From: Centroberyx gerrardi
Lineage: Eukaryota > Chordata > Actinopteri > Beryciformes > Berycidae
Direction: 5' to 3'
DNA length: 64,000 nucleotides
Assembly (NCBI RefSeq): GCF_048128805.1
Contig: NC_135998.1
Coordinates: forward strand, 15,599,656 to 15,663,655
A program made the translations under genes and the position numbers. Shown here one piece after another: positions 1 to 23,131 of the stretch. The notes beneath the pieces were generated by a model that saw only the letters and a list, made by a program, of their open reading frames with translations, was not told the origin of the DNA and ran no database searches. Every line of letters begins with the position of its first letter. Positions within the stretch are counted from its first letter, which is position 1.

Positions 1-1640
1 CCCTGTTAGTGCTAATTAGTTCATTAGTGCTAAGTCGCAAATCATTGACTATTTTGGTGAGAGCAGTTTCTGTGCTGTGGTTGGCTCTGAAACCTGACTG
101 AAACTTCTCCAGAATGTAGTTTTCATTTAAAAAGTTGTTAATTTGGTTAGAAACCACTTTTTCAAGTACCTTACTTAAAAAAGGAAGGTTTGATATGGGC
201 CTGTAGTTACTTAGGACCCCACAGTCCAAATGTGATTTCTTCAACAGCGGTTTCACAACAGCGGTTTTAAAGGCATCAGGAAAAACCCCAGTCTCAAGTG
301 ATGTATTAATGATTTTCAGAGCAGAGTTTGAAACACTATTGAAAACCCTCTTAAAAAATGTAGTGGGGACAGGGTCAAGTTAAGTTAAGTTCTGCAACAG
401 AAATACTAGAAAATGCCCTCATGGATGTTTGACTTTTACAAGGTTGGTTATTGAAATTACCAGCACCTGAAGCGATACTAGCCCTGATAGTTGTGATTTT
501 GTTTTTAAAAAAGTTAGCAAATTCCTCACATTTTGCATCAGAGGCTTGGCTTAAAATGTCAGAGACAGGGGCAGGATTCAGCAGTTGGTCAATGGTGGAA
601 AACAGTATTCTAGGATCACTCCCGCTCTCTGTAATGATCTTTGAGAAATGGGCTTTTCTTGCAGCACGTACAGCATTGTTATATGCAGTTAAGGATTCTT
701 TATAAATGCTATGATGGACCTCAAGTCCAGATTTTCTCCACTTCCTTTCTGCTGCTCTACATGTTTTCTTGAGCTCACGGACAGAGTTATTTATCCATGG
801 TGATATTTTGCCACTTAACCTCTTTTTGACCTTGAGTGGGGCCACTTTGTTCAGTGTATTACTCAGATTGTTATTGAAAGCATCAACCATTTCATGTACT
901 GAGCAGTTTAGATGACATGAGTCCAGTTCTCTTACAAGCTCTGAGAACTCAAGTTCTGCTGTTGCATCTAGGAACCGCTTTTGAGCAACAATTTCTTTCA
1001 TGTTCCTGGTTACAATCAAATGAGCATCAAAGAATACACAGTAGTGGTCAGAAACAGAGACATTAGACACTGATACATTGTCAATCGTTAACCCTTTCGT
1101 CACGACCAGGTCGAGTGTGTTACCATGTTGGTGTGTAGCCTCAGTGACGTTGAGTTAGTTCTAAATTGTCCAGTAGGTTGATGAATTCCATAGCCTTTGA
1201 ATCAGACATATTATTTATGTGAATGTTTAGATCACCATTCAAAATTATTCTATTATATCTGGTGATAATACGTGATGCCAATTCAGAGAATTCTGGGAGA
1301 AAAAATGGTAGTTGCCTAGGTGGCCGATAGAGTGTTAAAATAAGTACTGGAGCTTCAGCCTTGAGGACAAAGGCCAGATATTCAAAAGACGAAAACTCTC
1401 CTAGGTCAACCTTTGTACAGTTAAACTGATCTGAGTAGATTGCGACTATTCCACCCCCTCGTCTGCCCTGTCTAACTGACTGATAGAAGTTGTCATTTGG
1501 AGGACATGCTTCAATAAGTGTAGCATTGCTATTTTCATCTAACCAAGTTTCCGTTAAAAACATGAAATCAAGTTTAAAATTAACAATAAGATCATTAATT
1601 AATAATGATTTGTTTGTTAGTGACCTAACATTTAGTTAAG
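1..1640 (-). mobile_element. L2-type non-LTR retrotransposon fragment (endonuclease, linker, start of RT)
   Basis: On the minus strand an APE-type endonuclease (1141-1563, with an FLTETWL motif and a GDLNIHI motif) is followed by the linker region (375-1103) and then the first part of a reverse transcriptase (about 370-1, with YRPISNLPFLSKVLEKVV and QSGFRANHSTETA). This order is that of L2/CR1-type LINEs. The endonuclease and linker frames are offset by one frame near 1140-1150, and the RT joins in another frame near 375, so the copy is broken. The RT continues past the window edge. A G-rich stretch at 1654-1836 may belong to the element's proline-rich 5' region, but I cannot prove that. It was inserted in what is otherwise MYH cluster spacer. 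Confidence 0.85.
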
Positions 1641-2895
1641 CTAATTTTGAAGTTTGCGCTTGGCGCCTCCAGGATGGATGAAGGTCGAGGGGGGCAGGGA
1701 GGGGGAGGACGTCTGGGAGTTGAAGAGGGGGGGCATGGGCAAGGGGGACGAGGGGGGAGAATTGAAGAGCGGGGCTGTGGGGGTGGTGGAGCCTGAGGGC
1801 TGGCTAGGACGGGGCGGGGAAGCAGTCGAGGGGTGAGTTCAATTGTTAGATTTCTTCTGTGAGATCAACATCTTCTGTGAGACCAACATTTATCTTCCAA
1901 AAGGAATTATATCATGTATCAAAATGTTACGGAGACATTAGAGCCAGAGCTCTAATCACCAAAGAGCTGCACAGATCAGTTCATCGGATCGTGTTCTCAC
2001 TGGTATGACGACGGACGTTGACCGGCCGATCAGCTCAGGAGTCGGGCTGCTAGCAGCTGAGATGACCGGCTGGTCCCGGCCTGCGGCTCCCATAGGCGGC
2101 TCCTCAGATCTCCGAAAACGTCGGTGCAGATTTCCAAACAGACGTTATTTGGATAAACTGACCACATATTGGGAATCTACATGGTTACTTTCTCGCCTGA
2201 AAAATATTAAAACTTAATAAAGTGACATATTAACAGTCGTAGAGCCAAAATTACAACAGCTTTTAGCCTGCTTTAAAATCCCCGCTATCGCTGCCGGCTG
2301 GTGCGAAATGCATTCTGGGATACTTGGCTGTATACTTCAATGTGAACAGTCTGCTGGTAATGGCATACTTAATTTCATATTTAGTAGGCAGTATACAGTA
2401 GTAGGCAGTACGTTAGTATGCGGTTCCGAATACAACCTTAGTGGAGGCTAGTTCAGAGCTACGGCAGGTTTCTTTGTTGTTTTGGCGTTGGCTACGGCCC
2501 ACAGTAGCCTGTGTTATTGACCACAAAAAAGTCGCAGCGAAACCAGCTAACGTCTCATCGTCTGTTTATCGAGGGACGTTACAATATGATACAGATACAG
2601 AAACAAGTCTACCAAAATATTTTAAAATTAAGCATTAAGCATTAAGCATTTTACCTGATTATCACAAATGAATTAAGGGGTGAATTAATGTCAATGTAAG
2701 GTTATTTTAAGGGATTACTGGTTCGTAGAGTTAAGGATATTGTCAGGTGCAGGACATCAAGCGCAGAATGCTGAGTTCACACCGGGACAATTAATAATGA
2801 AATAATTATGTGCAGCCCATGAGGCTGCTAATGGAATGCAAATTCGTCACAAAGTTTAAACAATATTAATAATTTTGTTAAAATAATGAATTTCA
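1641..2895. other. Non-coding spacer with possible MITE remnant
   Basis: I see no gene here. Around 2335-2440 a run of repeated AGTAGGCAGTA-like words resembles the ends of fish MITEs, but no second terminus is evident. A short triplication of CATTAAG lies near 2632-2650. Confidence 0.4.
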
Positions 2896-3850
2896 GCATA
2901 TCTAGAGTAAAAGAGTTTTTCTCAGGAAATGGCAGTAAAATGTAATATATGATAAGAGATTGTGATTGACAGCAAGCCAAGTGTTTTACGACTATAAGTA
3001 AATGAAAGCACAAATTCATAAGCATGTCCCAGTACATGTAAAACCTTGATTCATAAAGAGCAGGCCAATTGAAGTGAATTGTGTTGGGTATTCTACCACC
3101 CTGCAGTTTAAAACCGCAGACATATGAGACTAATAGGATGAGAATATACAAAGTTGCATGTTAACTTGACAGGAAGTTAAAATCAAGTGCCATAACAGGA
3201 TAATAAAGTAGCAGTAAATTCCTGAGATGCTTAGAAACATTTGAAACCAGTGACAGTGCCAAACCTCCCCACAGACAGCTTGATAAGCAATAAATCACAG
3301 TGTTAATGAAGATCACTGGCAATGTTCAAGCATTCAGAGAGTGAGAGTTATTCAAAACAAATTATAAACACATTACACATGCAGGTGCTGTAATGCTTGT
3401 AAAATTAAAAATAGAGTAGTGGCTCTGTGTCGAGTGTCAGTTTCAAATGGCTGTAGCTTTGTGTGTTGATACTTCAGCCTGTTAGTTTAGTTTCCAGGGT
3501 TGACTTAATTTGTCTATTACCTTACAACATATTTACACACAAAGTATTTCTTCATTAATATAAAGATATAAAATAAAATAAAAAAATATATATATACCAC
3601 CTACCACCGACCATATATGGTCACCTTTATTAAAATAAGATAATTATTTACAACAAATTCATCTGCAACTGTAATTGTTTTGCTTTCATTATCCTGAACT
3701 GAATGGACAGAATAATCAAAAGGGCAGAAATTGTGTCCTTTATTCATACACACAAAAGAGAGAATTCCAACATATTCCAATATATCAATTATATTCAACA
3801 TTAAATCCTGTCCTCTAGATATAATTCCCACCAATGTCCAACCATTCTAC
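2896..3850 (+). repeat. Relic MYH 3' flanking block (paralogue of 19.35-20.11 kb and 51.05-51.62 kb)
   Basis: This block matches the DNA just downstream of MYH genes 1 and 2 in order and orientation. Shared landmarks include GCATGTCCCAGTACA, TGTTGGGTATTCTACCAC, a CTGCAGTTT...AACCGCAGAC segment, TTGACTTAATTTGTCTAT and CAAAAGGGCAGAAAT. Weaker similarity to the sequence just past the MYH poly(A) site reaches back to about 2,900. No MYH exons precede it; an L2 LINE and anonymous DNA do. I infer that the body of an earlier array member was lost or replaced. Confidence 0.75.
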
Positions 3851-3901
3851 CTCTTATGAATCTACTGGCTCAGTCCCATAAATGTGCAGTAGTCCAATCA
3901 C

Positions 3902-3913
3902 TTTATTATTATT

Positions 3914-3957
<44 letters not shown>

Positions 3958-4075
3958 ATTTTATACACAAAGCACTGTACATGATACTCAAACACACTTT
4001 ACAACAGCCAAAGGAAAAAGAAAAACAAATATATAAAATATATAAAACTGGCACAAAAAAATAGTAATAATAATT
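3902..4075 (-). repeat. (TTA)n/(TAA)n microsatellite on a retroposon 3' tail
   Basis: A TTA run switches to a long TAA run (3902-3955), then a segment containing AAAGCACTGTACATGATACT follows. Read on the minus strand this looks like a retroposon 3' end closed by an (ATT)n tail, as also seen at 28922-28949 (+) and 37976-38050 (-). Confidence 0.6.
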
Positions 4076-5925
4076 GTTCTGGCTTTCTATGTTCGTTTTA
4101 TAATGAAGCCAGTCAGACGCCATACAAGACTTCCAACATGCACATTTAGGTTATCTTCTTACCGTGAGATGAATTTGCTTGTAGGTCTCGTTGTACAGAT
4201 GAGGTTAATGAATGTTTGAATATGTTATGTAAATGTGTATATCTATGGCGGCCTTACGTCAAGATCAAATCAAAGTAGCTTAACGTAGGTTAAAGAAAAT
4301 TATTCACGAGTTCAAAGTATCAAAACAACAAACGGTAATAAAAGATCAAAATCAACAAATTAGGAGCGTGCGGTTGAAAAACTGTTTCTCTGCGGTGTCT
4401 CTTTCCTTTGTCGCACACCTGGTTCAATTAACCTCTTGCCGCACGTATGCTACGTCATTGGCTGGTATCAGTCTCAGCCAGTCAACTACAGCCAAAAATA
4501 TGCTCATTAAATAAAATGGCTCCAACAATAATGATAAATATAGCCGAAAGCGGCAATTGGCAGGGTCCAAGCACCTGATGACCTCTGGAGTAAATGTGTG
4601 ATGTGGACCAATGTGTGATGTGGACCATTGAAATCTTAACGGAGTTTGTACTGTATACAATGACCGAGATATAAATACAATGGATGTGCATGGCCATTTA
4701 AACTTATGATGTTACTATAGTGCCACCTATGGGTGAAATGACTTCAAATGTTGCATACTTCCTCAGAGTTGACCCATGCACATGTGTACCAAATTTGGTG
4801 AAGGTAGCCCAACACGTTAAGAGTTATGGCATTCTGTAAAGTAGGCCTGACTGGAATGTTTCATATAGCTGGTTGGCATGGAGATATTGTTTGAGCTGAG
4901 TAGTGTAGTGTTATAAGTGTTATAAGTGTAATGATGATGTCTGATATCAAGCAATTTAGAGTTCTTCAATGAGAATTTGAAGAATGGGGCACTAGATAAC
5001 AGACAATATCAACAGGTCTTATCTGAAGGATTGAGATGCATTATGGAGAGTCACGTAGTGGAGTAACTATGTGTAGTACATGAATGATGCCCAGCAGACA
5101 ACGATCATACATATGCCACAGACAGAGGTTCAGAGGGAGATGAGGCACGCAGAGGCCGGCAGGCTGTGAAGAATCTCAGTTTACGGGCCCAGGTAGGTGA
5201 TGAAGATCTAACAACGATTCGGAATTGACTTGGCAGGGCCACAGCGGGACAGGGAGCGTAGGCTGCACACTTGGCAAGTTGGACAGAGTGGTGTGTGGGT
5301 CTTTCAAGGCTGACCCACTCAGGTTCTGGACAAGTGATGCGTGGTCGCTGACCCAGTGGGTCCGATGATTATTTGAAGTTGAATTCAGAGGGTTCGCTGA
5401 AAGGCGGTGTTGCAACAGGCAAGGGACACACACACTGAACAGGCATTTGTGTATGTTTGTCAGGCAGATGCAGGAGACACACTTCACCAGTTAAAAGATG
5501 AATCAGGTTCTCTTCTTGGCTCGTGGAGCTGATGTTGAGGCAAATCTCAGAGACAAATTCTTAGAGACTAAGTTGTGTAGATTCACTGTAACGTGTTCAT
5601 GACCACGTAGGTGTGAAATCCGCATTGGGCAATTGTACATGTGGTTTTGTTATGATGGGAAAGGGTGTGTGTGTGTGGGCTGGTATGTCTAGTGTTACGG
5701 TGTGAAAAATCTCATTACATATGCATAAAACATTAGTTTTGACTGCCAGATCTGTGCAATACAATTGACCGTCATAACACTGACATTACTATATTCAGCG
5801 CACATTCCTGAGCATTTTGATATTAAACACGGCTATCTAAGCCCCATGTAAAGATGAAGAAAGTGAATAGTATGAATAACTATTATATAAAACATCACAG
5901 TTACACACAAAATAAGACATATACA
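4076..5925. other. Non-coding spacer with dispersed repeats
   Basis: No supportable gene. 4700-4830 holds a dispersed-repeat-like segment (ACCAAATTTGGTGAAGGTAG), related in style to 32.34-32.87 kb and 60.17-60.24 kb. 4880-5690 shares words and order (TGATATCAA...TTTAGAGTT; GACCACGTAG; CATGTGGTTTTGTT) with 29.65-29.89 kb, upstream of the RecQ-like fragment, so it may be a deleted copy of that repeat. Confidence 0.45.
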
Positions 5926-6400
5926 TTAGAGTCCACCACAATGTGATACCCAAGGTTTCATGAACCTGTATCAAAGATGCAGAGGCCACAGCCACGGCCA
6001 TTTGACCTGGGGGAGTTGATGAACTCATAGCTGGGGGGGCAAAGTTCAATCAACTGACTATGATCACCACATCTAAGCCAGGTTTCTGTCAGAAATAAAA
6101 AGTCCAGGTTAAAAGAAGCAATAAAATCATTTAGTATTAAAGTTTTGTTAGAAAGTGACCAGACATAGATGTTGTTCCCCCTAGGAGGTCCTCTGTGCTT
6201 TCCAAGGGTAGCAATTGGTTTGAAAGGTTGTGCAGTGGAGATGCTAGACTCTTGGTTTTCCTCTTCCTGTCCTTAATCTGAACCTCTGCCCAGGTAGAAT
6301 GAGGGAGAGGGGTTGAACAAGATGCACGGGCATCTTTGAGCCCCTGTTGCAGCCGTAAGGTAGTTGAGTTGATAGTCAACTTCATGAGACCAGTTAGCCA
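5926..6400 (-). mobile_element. LINE endonuclease N-terminal fragment
   Basis: On the minus strand 6170-5930 encodes the start of an APE endonuclease with LDFLFLTETWL, the same motif as the LINE at 1-1640. It then decays into frame-shifted pieces. DNA up to about 6400 may be the 5' leader. The copy is short and dead. Confidence 0.65.
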
Positions 6401-7372
6401 GGATTGACATTGTTTGGTTTTGAGAAGCCAGCTTTCGCAGTGCCCTGACTATCTTGAACCGGCTTTGTGAGATAAGCCTCTGGTCACAATGCAGACAGAA
6501 TGCAGACAATGAAAATGCATACAAACACCTTGTATAAATGCAAAAACATAATCAGATAGCATAGCATATCCAAATACAAATTGCATTTTAATACCAGATG
6601 CAAATGGGGCTTTACACTCACAAAATCAACATCATAAATTCTTTTACAAATATAATATTGACAAATATAATATATAATAACCTTACTCACTAGTAACATC
6701 ACTGTATAAACAACTGCAAGTGAAAAGAATGGGTGACCTTTTCAGCTAAAAAAAAACCCTGCTCGGGGCGTCCTGGTGGCTCAGTTGGCTAAGTCATATA
6801 CCATATACTTGTGAGCCCTGGGAACTCTTCAGTCTTTCCTGTCTCTCTGTACTGTCAACTATCAAATAAAGGCAACATTCCCATCTTTCATTCTTTCTTT
6901 CAGTCTTAAAAAGAAACATCCTGCTCAGCATTTTGAAAACTATATTGTATCATCAATAGGAACGAGGTTGACATTCATAGTGTAGCACTGGGTATCAAGC
7001 CAAAAAAGGAATTTGAAGCTGTCAGTTTCAAGTTATTATAGCTTGATATATGTGTGTTAATTAAACAAAGGTGTTTCTTACAGTTTATCATCAGTAATGC
7101 TGAAATATTTTTTCTGTTGTATTCCATATGTGATTATTGAAAAATATTACAATGAAAATACTTTAAAAATACATTTCATATTGTTCTTCCTTGTTGAAAA
7201 TAATTTGTACAATTTGCATAAAAGAATAATTAGAATAATTAGTGCAATTGGTATGCTTTCAATAAAACTGAAAATAATAGTTGTTTATTCTTATTTAAAA
7301 TAAGCAATATCCCAAATTCAGAAGGTGGCTTCATTACTTGAAACCCGAAACACAACAAGATTTATGTGCAAG
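6401..7372 (+). repeat. MYH gene 1 upstream block (paralogue of 37.56-39.19 kb)
   Basis: This block aligns with the DNA upstream of MYH gene 2. Shared points are AAGCCAGCTTT near 6425, CACAATGCAGACA near 6487, GGCGTCCTGGTGGCTCAG near 6768, ATGCTGAAATATT near 7098 and ATGTGCAAGGAACAAGTG near 7363. The gene 2 version is interrupted by about 0.9 kb of inserted DNA. I see no gene. Confidence 0.8.
6766..6885 (+). mobile_element. tRNA-type SINE remnant
   Basis: GGCGTCCTGGTGGCTCAGTT contains a match to the RNA polymerase III A box (TGGCTCAGTTGG). The 3' end reads CTGTCAACTATCAAATAAAGG, a tail form common in fish tRNA-derived SINEs. The B box is decayed. The same SINE lies at 37.94 kb in the gene 2 flank, so it predates the duplication. 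Confidence 0.55.
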
Positions 7373-7499
7373 GAACAAGTGTTTCAACTGATATATGCCT
7401 TGGTTGTCATCTTCACCACATTTGGCATGTTACCCATTTAACTTCTGCTTTGCTGGCAAAACAAATCCAATAAAAGCAGTCCAAGAGGAGCCTGTGTGT
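7373..7499 (+). promoter_or_regulatory. Core promoter region of MYH gene 1
   Basis: A TATA-like AATAAAA at 7470-7475 lies about 30 bases before the likely first exon. E-box matches lie at 7376-7381 (CAAGTG) and 7385-7390 (CAACTG); E-boxes bind MyoD-family factors in muscle promoters. The whole stretch is almost identical at 39.19-39.32 kb before gene 2, while DNA further upstream differs by several insertions. The start site is inferred. Confidence 0.5.
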
Positions 7500-7683
7500 G
7501 TGTGGAAGAAGACCTGTGAAGTTCCAGCTTGTGGTGAGATTCTCTACAATTATGCGTTACACAATAATGATTAGTTCCACTTTTATGAAATTAGCTTACA
7601 GTATAACGTGTAGGAATAGCAAAAGATTATTAAACAATGAATCCATGCTATTTTTTTTTCTAAATATAACATGTTTTCAACAG

Positions 7684-7726
7684 GATTGTGGAATATACTT
7701 TACTTTTGATTGGGAGAAAGGGTCAG
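7684..7726 (+). other. Untranslated leader exon 2 of MYH gene 1
   Basis: A 43-base segment is bounded by TTTTCAACAG and GTAAGA splice sites. It has an equal-length counterpart at 39495-39537 before gene 2. The preceding leader exon ends at the GTGAGA donor after 7533. Two untranslated exons before the ATG exon is the usual layout of vertebrate sarcomeric MYH genes. Confidence 0.7.
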
Positions 7727-8049
7727 GTAAGAAAAAGTTATTTTTTTAGTATATAATATGTAAAATATTTTTATGGTAGTCCTGTTGATTTTCATCCATT
7801 TTAGACAAAACAGTCATAGGCTACTTTTTAAAGTCATTTACCAGCCCAGCCTAAAAAGGGACTACAAATGAGCTAATCAGCTATGTTAAAGACCAACTTG
7901 ATAATGCATGGACATGGTATAGTGGTGGATGTATTTACTTGTTTAGATGAATTGTATTAGGTGATGAGGTGATGGTCCACCACATGAACTTGGCACATGG
8001 GTCTGATTATACTTTATTTGGAATTACCACACAGAAGTAAGTCGCCACC

Positions 8050-19217
<11,168 letters not shown>

Positions 19218-19289
19218 AACACACTATTGCTGACAGTCCGTTTCTCATCATATAATATGATGGGATATCAAGGACACTTTTTTTTGTTC

Positions 19290-19295
19290 AATAAA
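19290..19295 (+). terminator. Poly(A) signal of MYH gene 1
   Basis: AATAAA lies 72 bases after the TAA stop at 19215-19217. Its position relative to the stop is matched in gene 2 (50964-50969) and gene 3 (60645-60650 on the minus strand). Confidence 0.8.
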
Positions 19296-19319
19296 AGTTG
19301 GTTTACTTTCAATCACTCT

Positions 19320-20110
19320 TTCATTTTTATGTAATTTTTTCCATAAAATGTAGTAAGAATGAGTTTTGGATCATTGTTGATACACAAAAAAAAATCTTAG
19401 GAAATCAGTGGTAAAAGCACAGATAAGCAGCCTTTACAGTTTATAGCATGATTTATCTATATGATTTACAGCCACATCTTACAACTCTTAAGTAAATAAA
19501 AGCACAAACAAATTAATACGCATGTCCCAGTACACCTAAGACTTTGTTTCATAAATAGAGCAGGCCAATCGAAGTGATGTTGTGTTGGGTATTCTACCAC
19601 TCTGCAGTTTGAAACCGCAGACAAATGAGACTAATACCATTAGGATGAGAATATACACTTGCATCTTAACTTGGCAAGAATATAAAATCAAGTGCCAAAA
19701 CAGGCTGTTGCTGGCATTAAAAATAGATTAGTGACTAATGTCTAATATCAGTTTCAAATGGTTGTAGCTTTTTATGTGAGTTGACACTTCGATGATATCT
19801 CTTACAGTTTAGTTTCCAGTGTTGACTTAATTTGTCTATCATTTACCTTACAACATGTTTACACACACAGTAATTCTTTATTAATATAAAGATAGAAAAA
19901 AAACACAACAAAATAATTTTACTTGCAACAGTAATTGTTTTGCTTTCATTATATCTACTGAACTGAATGGACAGAATGATCAAAAGGGCAGAAATCATGT
20001 CCTTCATTAATACACACAGTAGAGAGAATTCCAAATAAAGTAAAAATAAATTCAACATGAAATCCTGATCCTGTCCTCTAGATATTATTGTCACCAATGT
20101 TTTAAAAGAA
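19320..20110 (+). repeat. MYH gene 1 3' flanking block
   Basis: Non-coding DNA paralogous to 50.99-51.62 kb behind gene 2 and to 2.9-3.85 kb. It ends where a LINE fragment begins. I see no gene in it. Confidence 0.75.
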
Positions 20111-20600
20111 GTATGTGAAACAATTTTAGAGAAGGTTGTGGCCAACCAACTTTTGTCTTTTTTGAACAATAACTTATTTGAAACTTTTCAATCTGGTTAT
20201 AGAGCTAATCATAGTGCAGAAACTGCCCTACTAAAATTCACCAATGACCTGCTCCTTGCTACTGCTGGTGATGGTGACTGTTCCATTTGAATTCTGCTAG
20301 ATCTTAGTGCTGCATTATAAACCATAGACCATGCCATCCTACTCAACCACCTTGAAAAATGGGCTGCAATAACTGATGTTAAATGGTGCAAATCATATCT
20401 TATCTACCGAACCTTCTGTATTATAGTGGGGCATATTATTCTCATTATACATGTTTGCCTTCAGTCACAGTATTTGTAAACATAACATTTTGTTCCACTG
20501 TTACCCAGATGATACACAGCTCTATGTACTCTTTAAATCCAAGGATTCAAGCAGCCACATAGACCCTAGCCAAAATTCAGGAAAAAACGCCTAAAATTAC
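20111..20600 (+). mobile_element. Decayed L2-type LINE reverse transcriptase fragment
   Basis: Conceptual translation shows LEKVVANQLLSFLNN, QSGYRANHSAETALLKF, ILLDLSAAL and DDTQLYV in order, the RT core of L2-type LINEs. Several stop codons and frame changes make it dead. It joins directly to the gene 1 3' flank at about 20,110. Confidence 0.7.
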
Positions 20601-21855
20601 ATTTTTAGGTGTTGACAAATGAAGGAATAGCTCCTCAACCATAAGGCCTATATGCATGGTTCCGGCAGGTAAGAAGCTAAGGAATATGAATCCATTGTAA
20701 GCAAACCTATATCTATTACCATTCCAGAGTAAATGGAGATGCAATAAAGGAAAAAACAATATTTTCACCCTTGCCTAGTATATAATCCTAATTTCAAAGG
20801 CAATATCACCATTATAACCAAGATCCCATGGATAATGACACAACTGAATGTGTTCTCCTATTACTTGACTACAACTGTAACTGTAAATTTGATGAAAATA
20901 CAATAAAATACAACATTTATGATACAAGTTATAAAGATATACTCAGGCGGTCTCCATGCTTTGGCCATTTGGATATCCAAAATGCCCATGTGTCCCATAT
21001 GAGTTTTCTATTTACTGGGAATTTAACTTCAAAATACTATTTATTTCCATATAGCCTTGTTACAAATAACAGAAATGTCCCAAAAACATACAAATAGTAA
21101 TAAACAAAAGGAATATTGATCAAGTCTGTGCGTCATGCACCCTCGTGTGTGACGATGTTGAAGCAGGAACACAGAGAGCCCCTCTACGCAGTTCTATTTA
21201 TAGACAACAGCTGGCTTTTCCGGGTCATGTGACACATTGCCAGATAGGTCTCAAGGGCAAATTAGACTTCTCCGTCAACGACGGCGGGGGGCACGCTGGG
21301 CAGGGGGGGTAGGTCTGTTTCGCCGTGGCTTACGTGCACCTCTCCAAAAATGTAACTATGCGTTGGGTGATGCACGACCGCGAGAACGGTGATTGGCCCG
21401 CTTTGTATTTCCTCCTACCTGTATCCGGTTAATGTCTGCTGATAGTGAAGACAATGGAGCAGATAGAAGAAAGACGAGCTGAGGGGGGCTGCAAATATAT
21501 TGATTTGTAGAGCACTTCATCCCCAAATTATAAAGACTACCAGATGTCACTGAATTCATGGTGAGAAATATCCCAGAACACGAGTTTCAGAGAACACAAA
21601 CACTACTACTTCTTCTGTTATTACTTCTATAAAGCCAATACGAAGTTGGATATTGACACCTTTTAACTTCCTATTACATTCTTCAGTATCAGAACTTGAT
21701 AGTTTGGGGCCTGATGGCTCAACAGCCTAATTATGACAAAACTGACAGTAATCTTAATGCAAACTTCCACGTTTCAGCTCTGGCTGCTGTACTGGCATGA
21801 ACCCAGCCATCGCCGCTAGCGGCTATGTTTAATTAGTTAAATTTATTATTGAGTG
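20601..21855. other. Non-coding spacer
   Basis: No open reading frame with recognisable protein content and no clear element ends. 21120-21480 is more GC-rich than its surroundings but carries no motif I can name. Confidence 0.4.
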
Positions 21856-22115
21856 TTAAAAAAATAGTTAAGGTACATACCCTTTATTATTGGGGAGACA
21901 ATCCCTAGAGGATTATATCCATCCAGTGTTTAGGAGTAATAATAATTAGCCCAGAAGGGAAAATTGTATTATTTGGCGAAATAAAAATAGTTGGGACATA
22001 CAACCAATATAATTGGGAAGATTAACCTTGGAGTCTCATTGTGTGATTATTGAATGGCTTTTTATTAAATTTGACTTAATGGGGCCTTCGAGGATTGGGG
22101 AATTTCGGGTTCCTA
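21856..22115 (+). repeat. Dispersed repeat, inverted mate at 31735-32010
   Basis: About 250 bases from TATTGGGGAGACAATCCCTA to ATTGGGGAATTTCGGG recur in reverse complement at 31.74-32.01 kb. The two copies flank the Rex1/gypsy/L2 block in opposite orientation. The mate begins beside TGTCGGGGGCCGACAG, itself a small palindrome that might be a terminus. The family is unknown to me. Confidence 0.7.
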
Positions 22116-23131
22116 GTTACCAGATGAGGATAATGCATGGGAATGCTTTAAATAATTTCTTATCATTATATGTGATAAGCATGCTCCTACTAAAAGGTTT
22201 AGAGTCAGTGGAAGAGATAACCAATGGTTCTCTGATGAAATCACCTCTTTATTCCAGCTTAGAGATGCAGCTTGGGCAAAGGCCAGGAGATCCGATACTC
22301 CAGCTGACTGGACTTTCATCAGGGCACTAAGAAATAAGTGGACCACGCTAATCGAAAATGCTGAGGTTGATTATAAAGGACAAGAGCGTTACTGTAGAAA
22401 CATTTAAAAAGCATTTTGTGTCAGCCGGATCTCTTTTTAGCTTGTCTAATACGGAGTCACACACTTGTGTAAATCAATCTATAGACCTGAATACTGATGT
22501 AAATTCTCATGTGAATCGGTTTAGATTGGAAACAATCTCAAGTGCTGAGCTATATCAAGCCCTAAAAAGCATTGACTGTGCTGGACCAGACAATTTAGAT
22601 CCATACCTTTTAAAGACAGCTGCTGATTTTATTGCAGAGCCCATTGCCTCTATTTTTAGCTGAGCCTTGTTTCTAACTATTCCAAAGGCCTGGAAGTCTG
22701 CTTATGTTCTTCTTCTACTTAAGGGTAGAGACCGCTCTGATGTTAATAATTATCGCCCTATTTCTAAATTACCTGTATGCTTTAAGTATTTGAATCATTA
22801 GTGATTGCACAGCTGAAGCAGTGCTTAATGGAAAACAATATTCTTAATGAATTTCAGTCTACCTTACAATACGGCACAGCAACCATACCTGCTTCTAATG
22901 ACATTTTTAGTTCCCTTGATAAGAGGCAACATTGTGTATCATTGTTTGTTGACTTATCCAAGGCTTTTGACTCTGTAGATCATGAATTACTCTTACAGAG
23001 ACTATATATAAAAACTAATTACATTGGGTTCAGTCAGGAAGCAGGGTGGTTCCGGAAATATCTGACAGACAGAATGCAATGCGTCTATGCTGAGAAACAC
23101 AAATCTGAATTTCTAGAGATCACTAAGACCC

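Noticed and set aside
1654..1836. Gly/Glu-rich plus-strand ORF
   Set aside because: It lies in a G-rich low-complexity tract next to a minus-strand LINE and has no other support.
3882..4123. Ile/Asn-rich open frames
   Set aside because: They are translations of the (TTA)n/(TAA)n microsatellite.
6766..6885. Functional tRNA gene
   Set aside because: Only the A box is recognisable; no cloverleaf can be drawn and the 3' end is SINE-like.
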